Part shown: positions 34,046 to 43,471 of the stretch, in pieces
Layout: every line of letters begins with the position of its first letter
Numbering within the stretch: position 1 is the stretch's first letter
Source: Polyangium sp. y55x31
Lineage (GTDB): Bacteria; Myxococcota_A; Polyangia; Polyangiales; Polyangiaceae
Assembly: GCF_029946505.1 (NCBI RefSeq)
Contig: NZ_JARZHG010000044.1
Location: 1 to 64,000, forward strand
Direction of reading: 5' to 3'
DNA: 64,000 nt
Program-made: the position numbers and the translations under genes
Notes under the pieces: generated by a model
What the model saw: only the letters and a program-made list of their open reading frames with translations
The model's database searches: none
Told to the model about the DNA's origin: nothing

Positions 34046-34459
34046 CAAAGGCGTCGATCCGTCGTCACCACGACGCGGATCCTGCGGGTTACACGGGGTC
34101 AGGGGTTGCGGAATCCGAAGCGAAGGCGGGGGCGGGGGCGACAGCGAAAACCGAGGCGGTTAGCCCTTCTCGTGATCGCGCATCCATGAGCGCGGGGGTT
34201 GATGGCGACCGCCAAAGGGTGCTTCCGCATCGAGTCCCCCCTCCATCGCGACCGCCGAAGAGTCGATTCGCTCCCGCCTCGGAGACAGTCGGGACCAAGG
34301 CCTTTGGCGGCGGCCTTCGAGGGTCGAGGAGATTCGCTCTGTCTTGGAGGCGGTCGCGACAAAGGCCTTTGGCGATGGCCTCAGAGTGTCGAGGTGATTC
34401 CTCCGCCTCGGAGACGGACGCGGAAGCGGGAACGGGAGCGGGGCGCATGGTGCTCTAGA
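34046..34459. other. non-coding stretch with a short direct repeat
   Basis: About 410 bp with no convincing gene. Two direct repeats of about 65 bp, each with an AAGGCCTTTGGCG core (34297 and 34362) and a GTCGAGG block about 30 nt later, lie within 34285-34415. They are only about 75% alike. Several open frames overlap but none has a start with a ribosome site. Confidence 0.4.
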
Positions 34460-34999
34460 CTACGTGGACGAGCGTTGCCCGGTGCTCAAGAACTGATGCC
34501 CTCGAATGTATCCCGGGATGCCTGCCCTGAAGTGCCGCGCCACCACCCGGATTCGGCTCCCGCACCCACACCTACATCGATGCCCCCCCTTGGCGTTCTC
34601 AGCCTCCGCCCACGCCTTCGCCTCGCCTCTTCCCGTCTTCTGCCCCCGTGGTAGCATCACGGTTCCGTCGATGATCACCAGCACTTTCGACAGTTGGCGA
34701 GAGGTCAGGGGAGCCGACAAACTCCTCCAGGACAACCGGGCGGTCTTTCGCGCTGTACCGGTGCGAGCCTCCTGGCATGGTGTTCGATTCATCCCGCTCC
34801 CGCTGGCCTGGCCGAAGGTGCGCCCACTTCGAGCGGACGCCCTGCCTCGCGAAGACCAGCGAGCGTGTGGGGTTGACCGTTGCCGCGGTGCCTCTCGCCT
34901 CGCTCGCGTGCGGCGAGAGAGCCTGCTTGGCCGAGCCCACGCGTGCGTGGCGGCGCGCTGCGAAGGAAGGATGCAGCGATTGACAGTTGTCCATGCCAC
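34460..34999 (-). pseudogene. broken gene with a zinc-ribbon-like end
   Basis: The last about 60 codons read CRCGCGSRIRVVARHFRAGI and IPGYIRGHQF, the CxCGCG...RGIPxYIxGH pattern found at the end of some phage or HNH-type proteins. A plausible upstream part (SAKDRPVVLEEFVGSPDLSP) is in another frame around 34690-34760, so the gene appears frameshifted. No intact start is seen. It lies at the outer edge of the rearranged island and is probably a mobile-element relic. Confidence 0.35.
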
Positions 35000-35007
35000 A
35001 CGGATAA

Positions 35008-38000
35008 ATGGCGCGGGCCACTGCCATGCGGCGCAGCAACAATCCCGCTCCTACGCAGTATTCCGTGCGTGGGCCTCGGACGGCGGATCCCGACTTTCGG
35101 ACCCTCTTCGAGTCGGCCCCCGGGCTCTACCTCGTCGTCGAACCCGATGCGCCTCGGTACACGATCGTCGCGGTGAGCGATGCTTATGCGCGCGCGACGA
35201 TGACGAGGCGCGAGCAAATCCTTGGTCGCGGCATTTTTGAGGTATTCCCTGCCAATCCGGCGACGTCGGAGCAGGGCGCTACTGCCATCCGGAACCTCGG
35301 GGCGTCCCTCGAGCGGGTGCTCCGTCGGCGCGTTCCGGATACAATGCCAATTCAGCAGTACGACATCCGCCGGCCTGATGAAGAAGGGGGCGGATTCGAA
35401 GAGCGATGGTGGTCCCAGGTCAACTGCCCGGTATTCGGGCCCGACGGCGAGCTCATCTATGTCACGCATCGCGTCGAGGACGTCACGGAGTTCGTCCACG
35501 TCAAGCAAGCAGGCCTCGAAGCGCAAAAGCTGACCGCCGACCTACGTATCCAGGCGGAGAACATGGAGGCCGAGATCTTCCACCGAGGACAGGAGATCAC
35601 GGAGGCCAACCGGCAGCTCGTGCGCGCCAACGAGGAGATCACGCGGCTCTACGAGAAGACCAAGGAGCTCGACCGGCTGAAGTCCGAGTTCTTCGCGAGC
35701 GTCAGCCACGAGCTTCGCACGCCGCTCGCGCTCATCCTCGGGCCCACGCAGCGTCTCCTCGATGTCCCCGAGATCAGCCCGGCTCTTCGTCGCGACCTCG
35801 AGGTCATCGAACGTAATGCACGCACGCTTCATCACCACGTCGATGATCTGCTCGACGTCGCAAAGATCGACGCTGGACGAATGACGATCGACTATTGCGA
35901 GATCGATCTGGCGCGATTGACCCGCTTCGTCGCCAGCCACTTCGAGGTGCTGGCCAAGGAGAAGGACATCGCATTCACGGTCGAGACAGAGGGCGCGCTC
36001 TGGGCGGAGGTCGACGCGGAGAAAATGCAACGGGTCCTCCTCAACTTGCTTTCGAACGCATTCAAATTCACTCCCGCCGGCGGGCGCATCCGCGTGAGCT
36101 TGCGACGGCCGTCCGAGGATCGCATCGTCATCGAGGTGGCGGACAGCGGTCCCGGCGTTCCCGTCGACAAGCGAGAAGCCGTATTCGAACGCTTCCGCCA
36201 ACTGGATGGCGGAGCTACACGGCGGTTTGGTGGGACGGGCCTGGGCCTCGCGATCGCGCGGGATTTCATCGCCCTGCACCACGGCGCGATCTCCGTCTCC
36301 GAAGCGCCCGAAGGTGGAGCCTCGTTCACGGTGGACCTGCCCCGACGAGCCCCGCCCGACGCCGTCGTGCGGTCCCGGGCGGCCGATGTGCCGGCGGTGG
36401 TATCGCAGGCGGCCTTCGAGCTTCACGGTGGGCCTCCGGTCGAGGTCGTCGGAGAGCCGGGAGGCGCGCTCGTGCTCGTGGTGGAAGACAACCGCGAAAT
36501 GAGCGCATTCATTCTCGAAAGCCTGGCGTCCGAGCATCGCGTCGTGGCGGCGTTCGATGGCGCGGAGGGCCTGCAAAAAGCGCTGGAGCTCAAGCCCGAC
36601 CTCATCCTGAGCGACATCATGATGCCGAAGCTGAGCGGCGACGCGCTCGTGCGCGCGATCCGCTCCCACCGCGAGCTCGATAGGACCCCCATCGTGCTCC
36701 TCACGGCGAAGTCGGATGACGAGTTACGGGTGAAGCTCTTGCGCGAGGGCGCCCAGGATTACATCACAAAGCCTTTTGCCGTCGACGAGCTGCGCGCTCG
36801 TGTCGATAATCTCATCGCCGGAAAGAGAGGGATCGAGGCCCAGGCACGGCTCGCGGCGCTCGTCGAGCAGGCGCCGGACGGCATTTTCGTCGCCGATCTC
36901 GAGGGGCGCTATACCGATGTGAACACCGCTGGCTGCCGCATGCTCGGGTATGCCCGCGAGGAGCTCATCGGAAAGACCATGGTCGACTTCATACCCCCGC
37001 CAGACCTCCCCCGGCTCTCGCATGCCAGGGAACAGCTCCTCGCGGGGGCCGTGGAGGTCGCCGAATGGAGGCTACGGACCAAGGGGGGGGCATACTTGCC
37101 GGTCGAGGTGAGCGCCAAGCTCCTCCCCGACGGTCGATGGCAGAGCCTGGTTCGTGACATCAGCGAGCGGAAGCGCGCCGAGGAGGCGCTCCGCGCGTCG
37201 GAGGCGAGGTTCGCGGGCCTGATCTCGATCGCCGCCGACGCCATCATTTCGATCGACCAGGACCAACGGGTCATCATTTTCAATGAAGGCGCCGAGCAGA
37301 TCTTCGGCTGGAAGCGCGAGGAGGTCCTCGGACAGCCCGTGGATGTCTTGATCCCGGAACGGCTGAGAGAGCGCCATCAACAGCACGTCCGCGACTTCGC
37401 GAAGAACCCGCTGAAGGCGCGAAAGATGTCCGAGCGCGGATCCATTTGGGCGCTCCGCAAGGACGGCGTGGAGTTCCCAGCAGAAGGAGCCATTTCCAAG
37501 CTCGACGTGGAGGGCGTGCCTCTCTTCACCATCATCCTCCGCGACATCACCGAGCGCAAGGAGGTCGAAAAGGAGCAGCAGCTCCTCGTGAACGTCGGCG
37601 CCGTCCTGGCCTCGAGCCTCGATTACGACGAGACCGTGGACAGCCTGGTGAGCCTCGTCGTCCGCCATCTGGCGGACTGCTGCATTGCGGAGCTCGTGAA
37701 CGAGGACGGGGGACGTCGCTTCAAGGTCGCACATGCGGAGCCCGCCAAGGCAAACGTCGCGGATGCTCTCCAGAGGCTCGAGCTCGATCGAGGGAGTCCG
37801 CACCTCATTTCGGTGGTCTTCGAGACCAGACAGCCGCTCCTCGTGAACGAGGTGACGCCCGCGTACCTGGAGTCGATCGCGCAGAGCGAGGAGCACCTGC
37901 GGGTGCTGCGCGAGCTCGATCCGAAATCCCTCATCGGCGTGCCGCTGATTGCCCATGGAAATCTCATGGGCGCCCTCATTCTCCTCCGCACGACGACGAC

Positions 38001-38796
38001 CCATCGGTACGCGGCGCGGGAGTTTGCCGTGGCCCAAGAGCTTTCGCACCGAGCCGCCCTGGCCGTGGAGAACGCGTGCCTCTTCCGCAACGCCCAGCGA
38101 GCCATCAGGGTACGCGACGACACGCTCGGTATCGTCGCGCACGATCTCCGCAATCCGCTGAACGCCATCTTCGTCCACGCGGAGCTCCTGCGGCGCGCGC
38201 GGGAACCAGGGACCTCTCGACGCGGGGAGTCGATTCAGCGAGCCGCGCTGCGGATGAATCGTCTCATCCAGGATCTCCTCGACGTGGCTCGCCTCGACGC
38301 GGGGCAGCTCTCCGTCATGCGTGGCCATATCCCCGCTGATAAGGTCGCCATCGAGGCGGTGGAGGCACAGAGACCGTTCGCGCGCGAATGCTCGCTGGAG
38401 CTCGATCTCGATGTAGCGGCAGAGCTTCCTGAAATATGGGCGGATCGCGATCGGATCTTGCAGGTTTTCGAGAACCTCATCGGCAATGCCATCAAATTCA
38501 CTCCCGCGGGCGGACGGATTCACGTGGGTGCGGCTCGGCGGGAGGAAGTGGTGCTCTTCTGGGTCACGGATACGGGCCTGGGTATTCCCATGCAACAGAT
38601 CCCGCACCTCTTCGATCGATTCTGGCAGGCAAAAAAGGCCGACCGTGGCGGCGCCGGCCTGGGCCTGTCGATCGTCAAGGGCCTCGTCGAGGCACACGGC
38701 GGAAGAGTCTGGGCGGAGAGCACGGTCGGGGGGGGCAGCACGTTTTTCTTCACCATTCCAATGACGCGGCCGTGGGAGTCCCGAGGGCGCAGTTGA
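35008..38796 (+). CDS. double-kinase hybrid sensor protein
   Basis: 1262 residues, no membrane segment, so cytoplasmic. Order: PAS-like domain (about 30-160), coiled linker, HisKA with SHELRTPL (His234), HATPase with NLLSNAFKFTP and GTGLGLAIA (to about 445), receiver with SDIMMP (Asp536), two PAS domains (about 615-735 and 740-860), GAF domain (about 875-1020), a second HisKA with AHDLRNPL (His1045), and a second HATPase ending GLGLSIVKGL (to about 1250). Both kinases keep their key residues. An internal relay His234 to Asp536 is likely, while the second kinase may act on another regulator. No partner regulator is adjacent. Confidence 0.85.
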   Translation: MARATAMRRSNNPAPTQYSVRGPRTADPDFRTLFESAPGLYLVVEPDAPRYTIVAVSDAYARATMTRREQILGRGIFEVFPANPATSEQGATAIRNLGASLERVLRRRVPDTMPIQQYDIRRPDEEGGGFEERWWSQVNCPVFGPDGELIYVTHRVEDVTEFVHVKQAGLEAQKLTADLRIQAENMEAEIFHRGQEITEANRQLVRANEEITRLYEKTKELDRLKSEFFASVSHELRTPLALILGPTQRLLDVPEISPALRRDLEVIERNARTLHHHVDDLLDVAKIDAGRMTIDYCEIDLARLTRFVASHFEVLAKEKDIAFTVETEGALWAEVDAEKMQRVLLNLLSNAFKFTPAGGRIRVSLRRPSEDRIVIEVADSGPGVPVDKREAVFERFRQLDGGATRRFGGTGLGLAIARDFIALHHGAISVSEAPEGGASFTVDLPRRAPPDAVVRSRAADVPAVVSQAAFELHGGPPVEVVGEPGGALVLVVEDNREMSAFILESLASEHRVVAAFDGAEGLQKALELKPDLILSDIMMPKLSGDALVRAIRSHRELDRTPIVLLTAKSDDELRVKLLREGAQDYITKPFAVDELRARVDNLIAGKRGIEAQARLAALVEQAPDGIFVADLEGRYTDVNTAGCRMLGYAREELIGKTMVDFIPPPDLPRLSHAREQLLAGAVEVAEWRLRTKGGAYLPVEVSAKLLPDGRWQSLVRDISERKRAEEALRASEARFAGLISIAADAIISIDQDQRVIIFNEGAEQIFGWKREEVLGQPVDVLIPERLRERHQQHVRDFAKNPLKARKMSERGSIWALRKDGVEFPAEGAISKLDVEGVPLFTIILRDITERKEVEKEQQLLVNVGAVLASSLDYDETVDSLVSLVVRHLADCCIAELVNEDGGRRFKVAHAEPAKANVADALQRLELDRGSPHLISVVFETRQPLLVNEVTPAYLESIAQSEEHLRVLRELDPKSLIGVPLIAHGNLMGALILLRTTTTHRYAAREFAVAQELSHRAALAVENACLFRNAQRAIRVRDDTLGIVAHDLRNPLNAIFVHAELLRRAREPGTSRRGESIQRAALRMNRLIQDLLDVARLDAGQLSVMRGHIPADKVAIEAVEAQRPFARECSLELDLDVAAELPEIWADRDRILQVFENLIGNAIKFTPAGGRIHVGAARREEVVLFWVTDTGLGIPMQQIPHLFDRFWQAKKADRGGAGLGLSIVKGLVEAHGGRVWAESTVGGGSTFFFTIPMTRPWESRGRS

Positions 38797-38947
38797 GCGC
38801 CTTGGTCCTCGCCGTGCCATTGTGATCCCGCGGGCAGCCCGCCGCCGTCAGGCTCTTGCGCGACGGAAAACGATCGTGGGAACATCGAGGGGATGCGTCG
38901 CCTGCGCGCTGGTCGCGCAGCCAGGCGCGTCGCCGTTCGAGGTGTAC

Positions 38948-39598
38948 ATGCTCCAGACCATCCTGCCAGTATTGGTCGCGGTGACCGGGCCGATCGTCAC
39001 GCTCCTCCTCGCCGCGCTGTTCGGTCAGCGAATGGCTGCATACTGGGCGCTCCGTCAGAAGAGACGTGAGCTCGTGCTGGCTGCCGTCGCGGAGTTCTAC
39101 CGCCTGTACGGAGAGTTCTTTGCGACGTGGAAGTTGTGGAACTCTGCTCTCCGTCAGAAGCCAGAAGGACCTACCGACGAGACGCGGCAGGCGCTCCTCG
39201 GGCGTGCGGCCCAAGCGGAGGGCGGCGTCGAGACGATTGTCATGCGGGTCGCGACGGAGCGCTCCCTCGACGCACGCGAGCGCCTCGTGCTTGGTTGTTT
39301 CCGTCAGGGGTACCAGTCCCTCCGCGAGGCCATTCGCGACAATCGAAACCTCGATTGGTTCTCCTCGAACCATCCGAAGTACGTCGCGTTCAAGAAGCTC
39401 GCCTGCGAGGCGGCTCAAATCGTCGCCATGTCCGATGCTGGCGCTCGCCCCCCTGCGGACAGGGCCGCGGAGGCTCTTCTCGCCATCACGTCGAACGACT
39501 GGGAGGAGCGATGGTCCACGGCCCTCGATTCGGTGGGCGCCGCGACGCCGGGAAGAGCGCTGCCACCCGCCGCCCCCAAGCTCGGGACCGGACTCTAG
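38948..39598 (+). CDS. membrane-anchored protein of unknown function
   Basis: 216 residues from the ATG at 38948. One N-terminal transmembrane helix (LPVLVAVTGPIVTLLLAALF) is followed by a helical cytoplasmic domain rich in Arg and Ala, with a Trp-rich segment (FFATWKLWNSAL). No family is recognised. It follows the hybrid kinase gene by 150 nt in the same direction, so a functional link is possible but unproven. Confidence 0.6.
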   Translation: MLQTILPVLVAVTGPIVTLLLAALFGQRMAAYWALRQKRRELVLAAVAEFYRLYGEFFATWKLWNSALRQKPEGPTDETRQALLGRAAQAEGGVETIVMRVATERSLDARERLVLGCFRQGYQSLREAIRDNRNLDWFSSNHPKYVAFKKLACEAAQIVAMSDAGARPPADRAAEALLAITSNDWEERWSTALDSVGAATPGRALPPAAPKLGTGL

Positions 39599-39675
39599 CG
39601 GCCCAGGCGGCCACTCGTGCTCTCGATTCGTGCCGCTCGCCGTGTTCGCGCTCGCCCCGCGGCGGGCGTGATGCC

Positions 39676-40194
39676 TCAAGGCACGGCTTCCCAGAGCTGA
39701 TTCGCGTCCGGTGCCGCAGGTTGCAATCGCGGTGGCTCGCCTTCACCTCCGCCCTGCAAGCACACCTCGGGGGTCCGGTTCGGGACGCAGATCCTCGCCG
39801 GATCGGTATTGGCGATCTTCCAGACCGCCCGCGTCGGCGGACCAAAGCAGGGACCCAGGTAAACCGACGGGATCTCGTCGCGCTCCTCGACTGTGTAATT
39901 CACGCACAGATACACCTGCTCCGGCTGCTGCGAGTTGATCCTCATCATGAGGTTCGCCTGCTGAACCAGCTCCCAGCGCTGGGCCGGGTCCGTCGTGCAA
40001 TGCGTCATTCGAAGGGAACGCTCCTCGGTGGTGCCGAGGCAGAGGCCCGTCCCGACGTTTCTCAATCGGACGTCGCGACCCGCGAGGGCTGCCGCGGCTT
40101 CCTCCGCCTCCGCTCCCGGCGTCTCCGCGGCGACCGGCGCGCCCCCGAGCTTCGCCGCGACCCCGAAAATCGCGATCGGCCATCCGTGTTTCAT
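39676..40194 (-). CDS. secreted beta-trefoil-like protein, tandem paralogue 1
   Basis: 172 residues. A signal peptide (about 1-24) precedes a domain with ricin-B-like features: VRLRNVGTGLCLG, QRWELV (QxW-type), and a final ANQLWEAVP. Cys pairs in each repeat suggest disulfides. An AAAGGA ribosome site precedes the ATG. It is a clear paralogue of the next gene (40220-40783), sharing the MKHxW start, the RLRNxxTGLCL motif and the QLW end. Carbohydrate binding is possible but the key residues are not certain. Confidence 0.65.
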   Translation of the reverse strand: MKHGWPIAIFGVAAKLGGAPVAAETPGAEAEEAAAALAGRDVRLRNVGTGLCLGTTEERSLRMTHCTTDPAQRWELVQQANLMMRINSQQPEQVYLCVNYTVEERDEIPSVYLGPCFGPPTRAVWKIANTDPARICVPNRTPEVCLQGGGEGEPPRLQPAAPDANQLWEAVP

Positions 40195-40219
40195 GGGGCA
40201 TCCTTTCGCGATCCGGCCA

Positions 40220-40783
40220 TCAGAACAGGTCCTGCCAGAGCTGGTACGCGCTCGCGTTTGCCGGGAACATCTTGGGAGGGCTCCCCGCGGATACACTCTG
40301 CAGGCAAGAGAGGCCGTTCGTGGCCGCGACACAAATTCGGCGAGGATTCGGGGTGGGAATCAACCATCGACGGGCCGCCGGGGCGCCGCAGCTCCCCATG
40401 AAGGGGAACGAGCCCGAGCGGATCGTTTCGCCGGCGATGCTGAGGCACTTGCCCTGCTGGAGCGGGTTGCGCGAGCGAATGAGGTGCCGGCCGTTCTGGA
40501 GCGGGACGATGTCCCAGCGGTGCGCCGCGATGGGGAGGCAATTCTTGGTTTGAGGTACGAGCTCCGCGGTGGTGGACAGGCAGAGGCCCGTCGCGAGGTT
40601 CCGCAATCGGTGGTTCGTGACCGTGAGGGCCAACGATGCGTCCTCGACCTCCTCGACCTCCAGGGAAAGCGACGCCTCGTCGTCTTCATCATCCGGCGTC
40701 TCCGCGGCGACCGGCGCGCTCCCGAGCACCACCGTGACGCTCGTCAGTGCCACGAACCATGCGCTCGTCCATGCGTGTTTCAT
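40220..40783 (-). CDS. secreted beta-trefoil-like protein, tandem paralogue 2
   Basis: 187 residues. The signal peptide (about 1-28) is followed by an acidic linker and a trefoil-like domain with HRLRNLATGLCLS, HRWDIVP, GKCLSIAG and a final YQLWQDLF. It has an AAAGGA ribosome site. It lies 25 nt upstream of its paralogue, so both are probably co-transcribed. The acidic linker is longer than in the neighbour. No catalytic domain is attached to either, so they may be free-standing lectin-like proteins. Confidence 0.65.
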   Translation of the reverse strand: MKHAWTSAWFVALTSVTVVLGSAPVAAETPDDEDDEASLSLEVEEVEDASLALTVTNHRLRNLATGLCLSTTAELVPQTKNCLPIAAHRWDIVPLQNGRHLIRSRNPLQQGKCLSIAGETIRSGSFPFMGSCGAPAARRWLIPTPNPRRICVAATNGLSCLQSVSAGSPPKMFPANASAYQLWQDLF

Positions 40784-40955
40784 TGCATCGTCCTTTCCCC
40801 GCGCGAAAGCGCGGCGGTCCCGGACGACGAGCCTGCCGAGCCCGTCGTCGATTCACGCGAGGTATCGAGCCCACGACCGCAACCGTCAATCGGGCTCCCG
40901 CGCGTCCGCTCGGAACCCGCGCTCGGTCGGGAGCTTTCCGTGCTAACCTCCGCCC

Positions 40956-41858
40956 ATGGCCGCACGACAGTTCGCATTCGTTCCCATGGACGGGCGGGCG
41001 CCCGAAGGCGCCGTCTCCTGCGACGGGCTCGTCGCGGGCGCGGCCCTCGATCTGAGTCACTGGGCGAAGAACCGGACGCCCAAGGCCTTCAAGGCCGATA
41101 CCTCCGTCGAGATCGCGCTCACGTTCGTCCGCGAGACGTCGCCGCAGGCCGAGCCGACCGTCGTCGTGAACAACCATTTCGACGCGGATGGAGTGCTCGC
41201 CGTCTGGTCGCTGCTCGACCCGGAGACGGCCACCGCGCACGCAGGGCTCCTCGTGGCCGCGGCCGAAGCCGGCGACTTCGACGAGTGGCCGGCCGATACA
41301 CGCGGCCTCTGGCTGAACATGGCGATCCGCCGGCTCGTCGCGCTGAAGCCCGAGGCGAGCGCGTACCCGATCGCGCTCGCCTCGCTCGGCGAGCTCGTGC
41401 GGACCATCGAGGCGCGCGACGATCTCTGGGGGACGTCGTACGCCGCGTTGCTCGAAGCCGAGCGGCGCGCAAACGCGGGGGACGTGGTTTCGTACGCCGT
41501 CGGCCCGATTCGCGTGTTCCACCACGGGCCGGGCGTACCCGAGTCGCCGGGAGCCGTGCTTTCGAAGCTCGGCTCGACGGGGGAGGGCGTGCGGCGGCTC
41601 TTGCTCGCGTTCGAGGAGCCGGACGGCTCGTTCCGGTATCGTTACGAGCTGCCGCGCTGGGCCTGGGCGGATACAGTCGTGCGGCCCGTGATCCCGGCGC
41701 CGAGCCGCAATGCGCTCGCGCAGGGGCTCGGGCCGGAATGGGCGCTCAAGGGCGGCGATCTCGGAATGACGGGCCTACTGCGCACGACGGCCCCGATCCG
41801 GGAAGAGCCACGCGCCCTGGCCGAACGGCTGCTCGCGCGCGAGCGCTTCGAGGCCTGA
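40956..41858 (+). CDS. conserved protein with a DHH-like NNHFDADG motif
   Basis: 300 residues, no signal peptide. The VVVNNHFDADGVLAVWSLLD segment (about 69-88) recalls the first metal motif of DHH-type phosphoesterases (HxDxDG), here HFDADG. I cannot identify the later DHH motif (DHH) in its usual place, so the family is uncertain; from memory it may be one of the DUF families with this motif. It is convergent with pyrD with no gap. A metal-dependent hydrolase role is a hypothesis. Confidence 0.6.
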   Translation: MAARQFAFVPMDGRAPEGAVSCDGLVAGAALDLSHWAKNRTPKAFKADTSVEIALTFVRETSPQAEPTVVVNNHFDADGVLAVWSLLDPETATAHAGLLVAAAEAGDFDEWPADTRGLWLNMAIRRLVALKPEASAYPIALASLGELVRTIEARDDLWGTSYAALLEAERRANAGDVVSYAVGPIRVFHHGPGVPESPGAVLSKLGSTGEGVRRLLLAFEEPDGSFRYRYELPRWAWADTVVRPVIPAPSRNALAQGLGPEWALKGGDLGMTGLLRTTAPIREEPRALAERLLARERFEA

Positions 41859-42953
41859 TCAGCGCGCCTCTTTGCCGACGAGCTCCGCGATCGAGCCGAT
41901 CCCCTCGGCTTGCATCCGCGCAAGGATCCCCGCGTGGATCCGGCGCGCGAACGCGGGTCCCTCGTAGATGAACGCCGTGTACGCCTGCACCAGCGTCGCC
42001 CCCGCCGCGATGCGCTCCCACGCGTCGTCCGCATTTTCCACGCCGCCCGCGGCGACCAGCACCATCGAATCGCCCACGCGCGCCCGGAGCCTGCGCAGCA
42101 CCGCGAGCGCGCGCGCCTTCACGGGCCTACCCGAGAGCCCCCCCGCGCCAATCGCCGCGATCTTCGTGGCATCCGTCGCGAGACCATCACGGCGGATGGT
42201 CGTGTTCGTCGCGATGATCCCATCGAGGCCGAGCTCCCGCGCGAGGTCCCCGATCGCATCGATGTCCTCGTCCGCGAGGTCGGGCGCGATCTTCACGAGC
42301 AGCGGCACGCGCCTTCCAGGGGAAGCACGATCGAGCGCAGCGCGCACCTCCACGAGCAGGGGACGCAGCTTCTCCGTCGATTGCAGATCCCTGAGGCCCG
42401 GCGTATTCGGCGAGCTCACATTGACCACCATGTAATCGGCATGCGCGGCGAGGCGCTCGGCGCTCGCCACGTAATCAGCCGCGGCCTCGGATTCGGGCAC
42501 GACCTTGGTCTTGCCAATGTTCGCGCCCACGATCACGCCGCCGGGCCGCCGCCTCGCGAGCCGCTCGGCCGCCGCACGCGACCCCTCGTTGTTGAAGCCC
42601 ATCCGGTTGACGAGCGCCCGATCCGCCTCCAGCCGGAAGAGCCTGGGCTTCGGATTTCCGCCCTGGGCCTCGCCCGTCACAGTGCCAATCTCGACGAACG
42701 CGAACCCAAGCGCCCCGAGCGCCTCGAACCCCCGCGCGTCCTTGTCGAACCCCGCAGCGAGCCCGAGCGGACCCGGGAAATCAACGCCGAACGCCCGCAC
42801 AGCAAGGCGCGGATCCCGCGGGCCAAAGAGCCACTTCCAGAGGGCACGCATGCCAGGCAGTGCCATCAAGAACCGGAGCAAGCCAAAGCCGAGGTGATGG
42901 GCCGTCTCGGCAGACACGCGGCGGAGGAACAGGCGGAACAGCAGGCGGTACAT
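41859..42953 (-). CDS. pyrD: dihydroorotate dehydrogenase, class 2 (quinone-linked)
   Basis: 364 residues. It oxidises dihydroorotate to orotate in pyrimidine synthesis, passing electrons to quinone at the membrane. The N-terminal helical extension (about 1-45) that binds the membrane marks class 2. The catalytic Ser181 lies in [14 protein letters not shown], and the FMN region GGLSGRPVK and the final GGVENADDA loop are intact. The start at the Met 42953 gives the standard length. It is divergent from the rhodanese gene, 86 bp apart. Confidence 0.92.
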   Translation of the reverse strand: MYRLLFRLFLRRVSAETAHHLGFGLLRFLMALPGMRALWKWLFGPRDPRLAVRAFGVDFPGPLGLAAGFDKDARGFEALGALGFAFVEIGTVTGEAQGGNPKPRLFRLEADRALVNRMGFNNEGSRAAAERLARRRPGGVIVGANIGKTKVVPESEAAADYVASAERLAAHADYMVVNVSSPNTPGLRDLQSTEKLRPLLVEVRAALDRASPGRRVPLLVKIAPDLADEDIDAIGDLARELGLDGIIATNTTIRRDGLATDATKIAAIGAGGLSGRPVKARALAVLRRLRARVGDSMVLVAAGGVENADDAWERIAAGATLVQAYTAFIYEGPAFARRIHAGILARMQAEGIGSIAELVGKEAR

Positions 42954-43039
42954 CGGCGGGCGACGGCATACGCTGTGGGAGGCGTGCGTCAAGGCGCGTC
43001 TTGCGCCTCGGCAGCGGCGGTGGCAGGGAGTCCAGAGCC

Positions 43040-43465
43040 ATGCGAGCCCCAGCATTTTCCGCCGCCGCCCTGCTTTCCGTCCTCGCCCTCGTCCCGGCCT
43101 GCTCGAAGGACGAGTCGGCCGCGCCCCCCGGCCCATCGCAGCAGCCGGCCGCGCAGGCAGGCCTGCCGGATCGCGACCCAGCACTCGCGCGCAAGCTCGT
43201 GGCCGAGGGCGGCATCTTGATCGACGTCCGCACACCCGAGGAGTACGCGGAGCGCCACCTCGACAAAGCTACGAACATCCCCGTCGGGGAACTCGAAGGC
43301 CGTCTCTCCGAAGTCGAGAAGCTCACAGGCGGCGACAAGACGAAGCCAATCGTCGTGCACTGCGCCGCCGGCCCCCGCGCCGCCCGAGCCAAGAAGATCC
43401 TGCTCGGCGCAGGCTACACGCAGGTCACGAACCTCGGCGGAATCAACGACTGGGACGCGAAGTAG
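43040..43465 (+). CDS. rhodanese-domain lipoprotein
   Basis: 141 residues. The lipobox is at residues about 18-21 (VPAC), so the protein is anchored to a membrane on the periplasmic side. The rhodanese domain runs from about 45: IDVRTPEEYAERHL and the active loop HCAAGPRA with Cys108. Single-domain rhodaneses transfer sulfur from persulfides or thiosulfate; the partner is unknown. It is convergent with a methyltransferase gene, 6 nt away. Confidence 0.85.
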   Translation: MRAPAFSAAALLSVLALVPACSKDESAAPPGPSQQPAAQAGLPDRDPALARKLVAEGGILIDVRTPEEYAERHLDKATNIPVGELEGRLSEVEKLTGGDKTKPIVVHCAAGPRAARAKKILLGAGYTQVTNLGGINDWDAK

Positions 43466-43471
43466 CGAAGA

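Noticed and set aside
34285-34415. 65-bp direct repeat as a functional element
   Set aside because: Only two copies, about 75% alike, with no gene or known motif linked; recorded only as part of the non-coding stretch.
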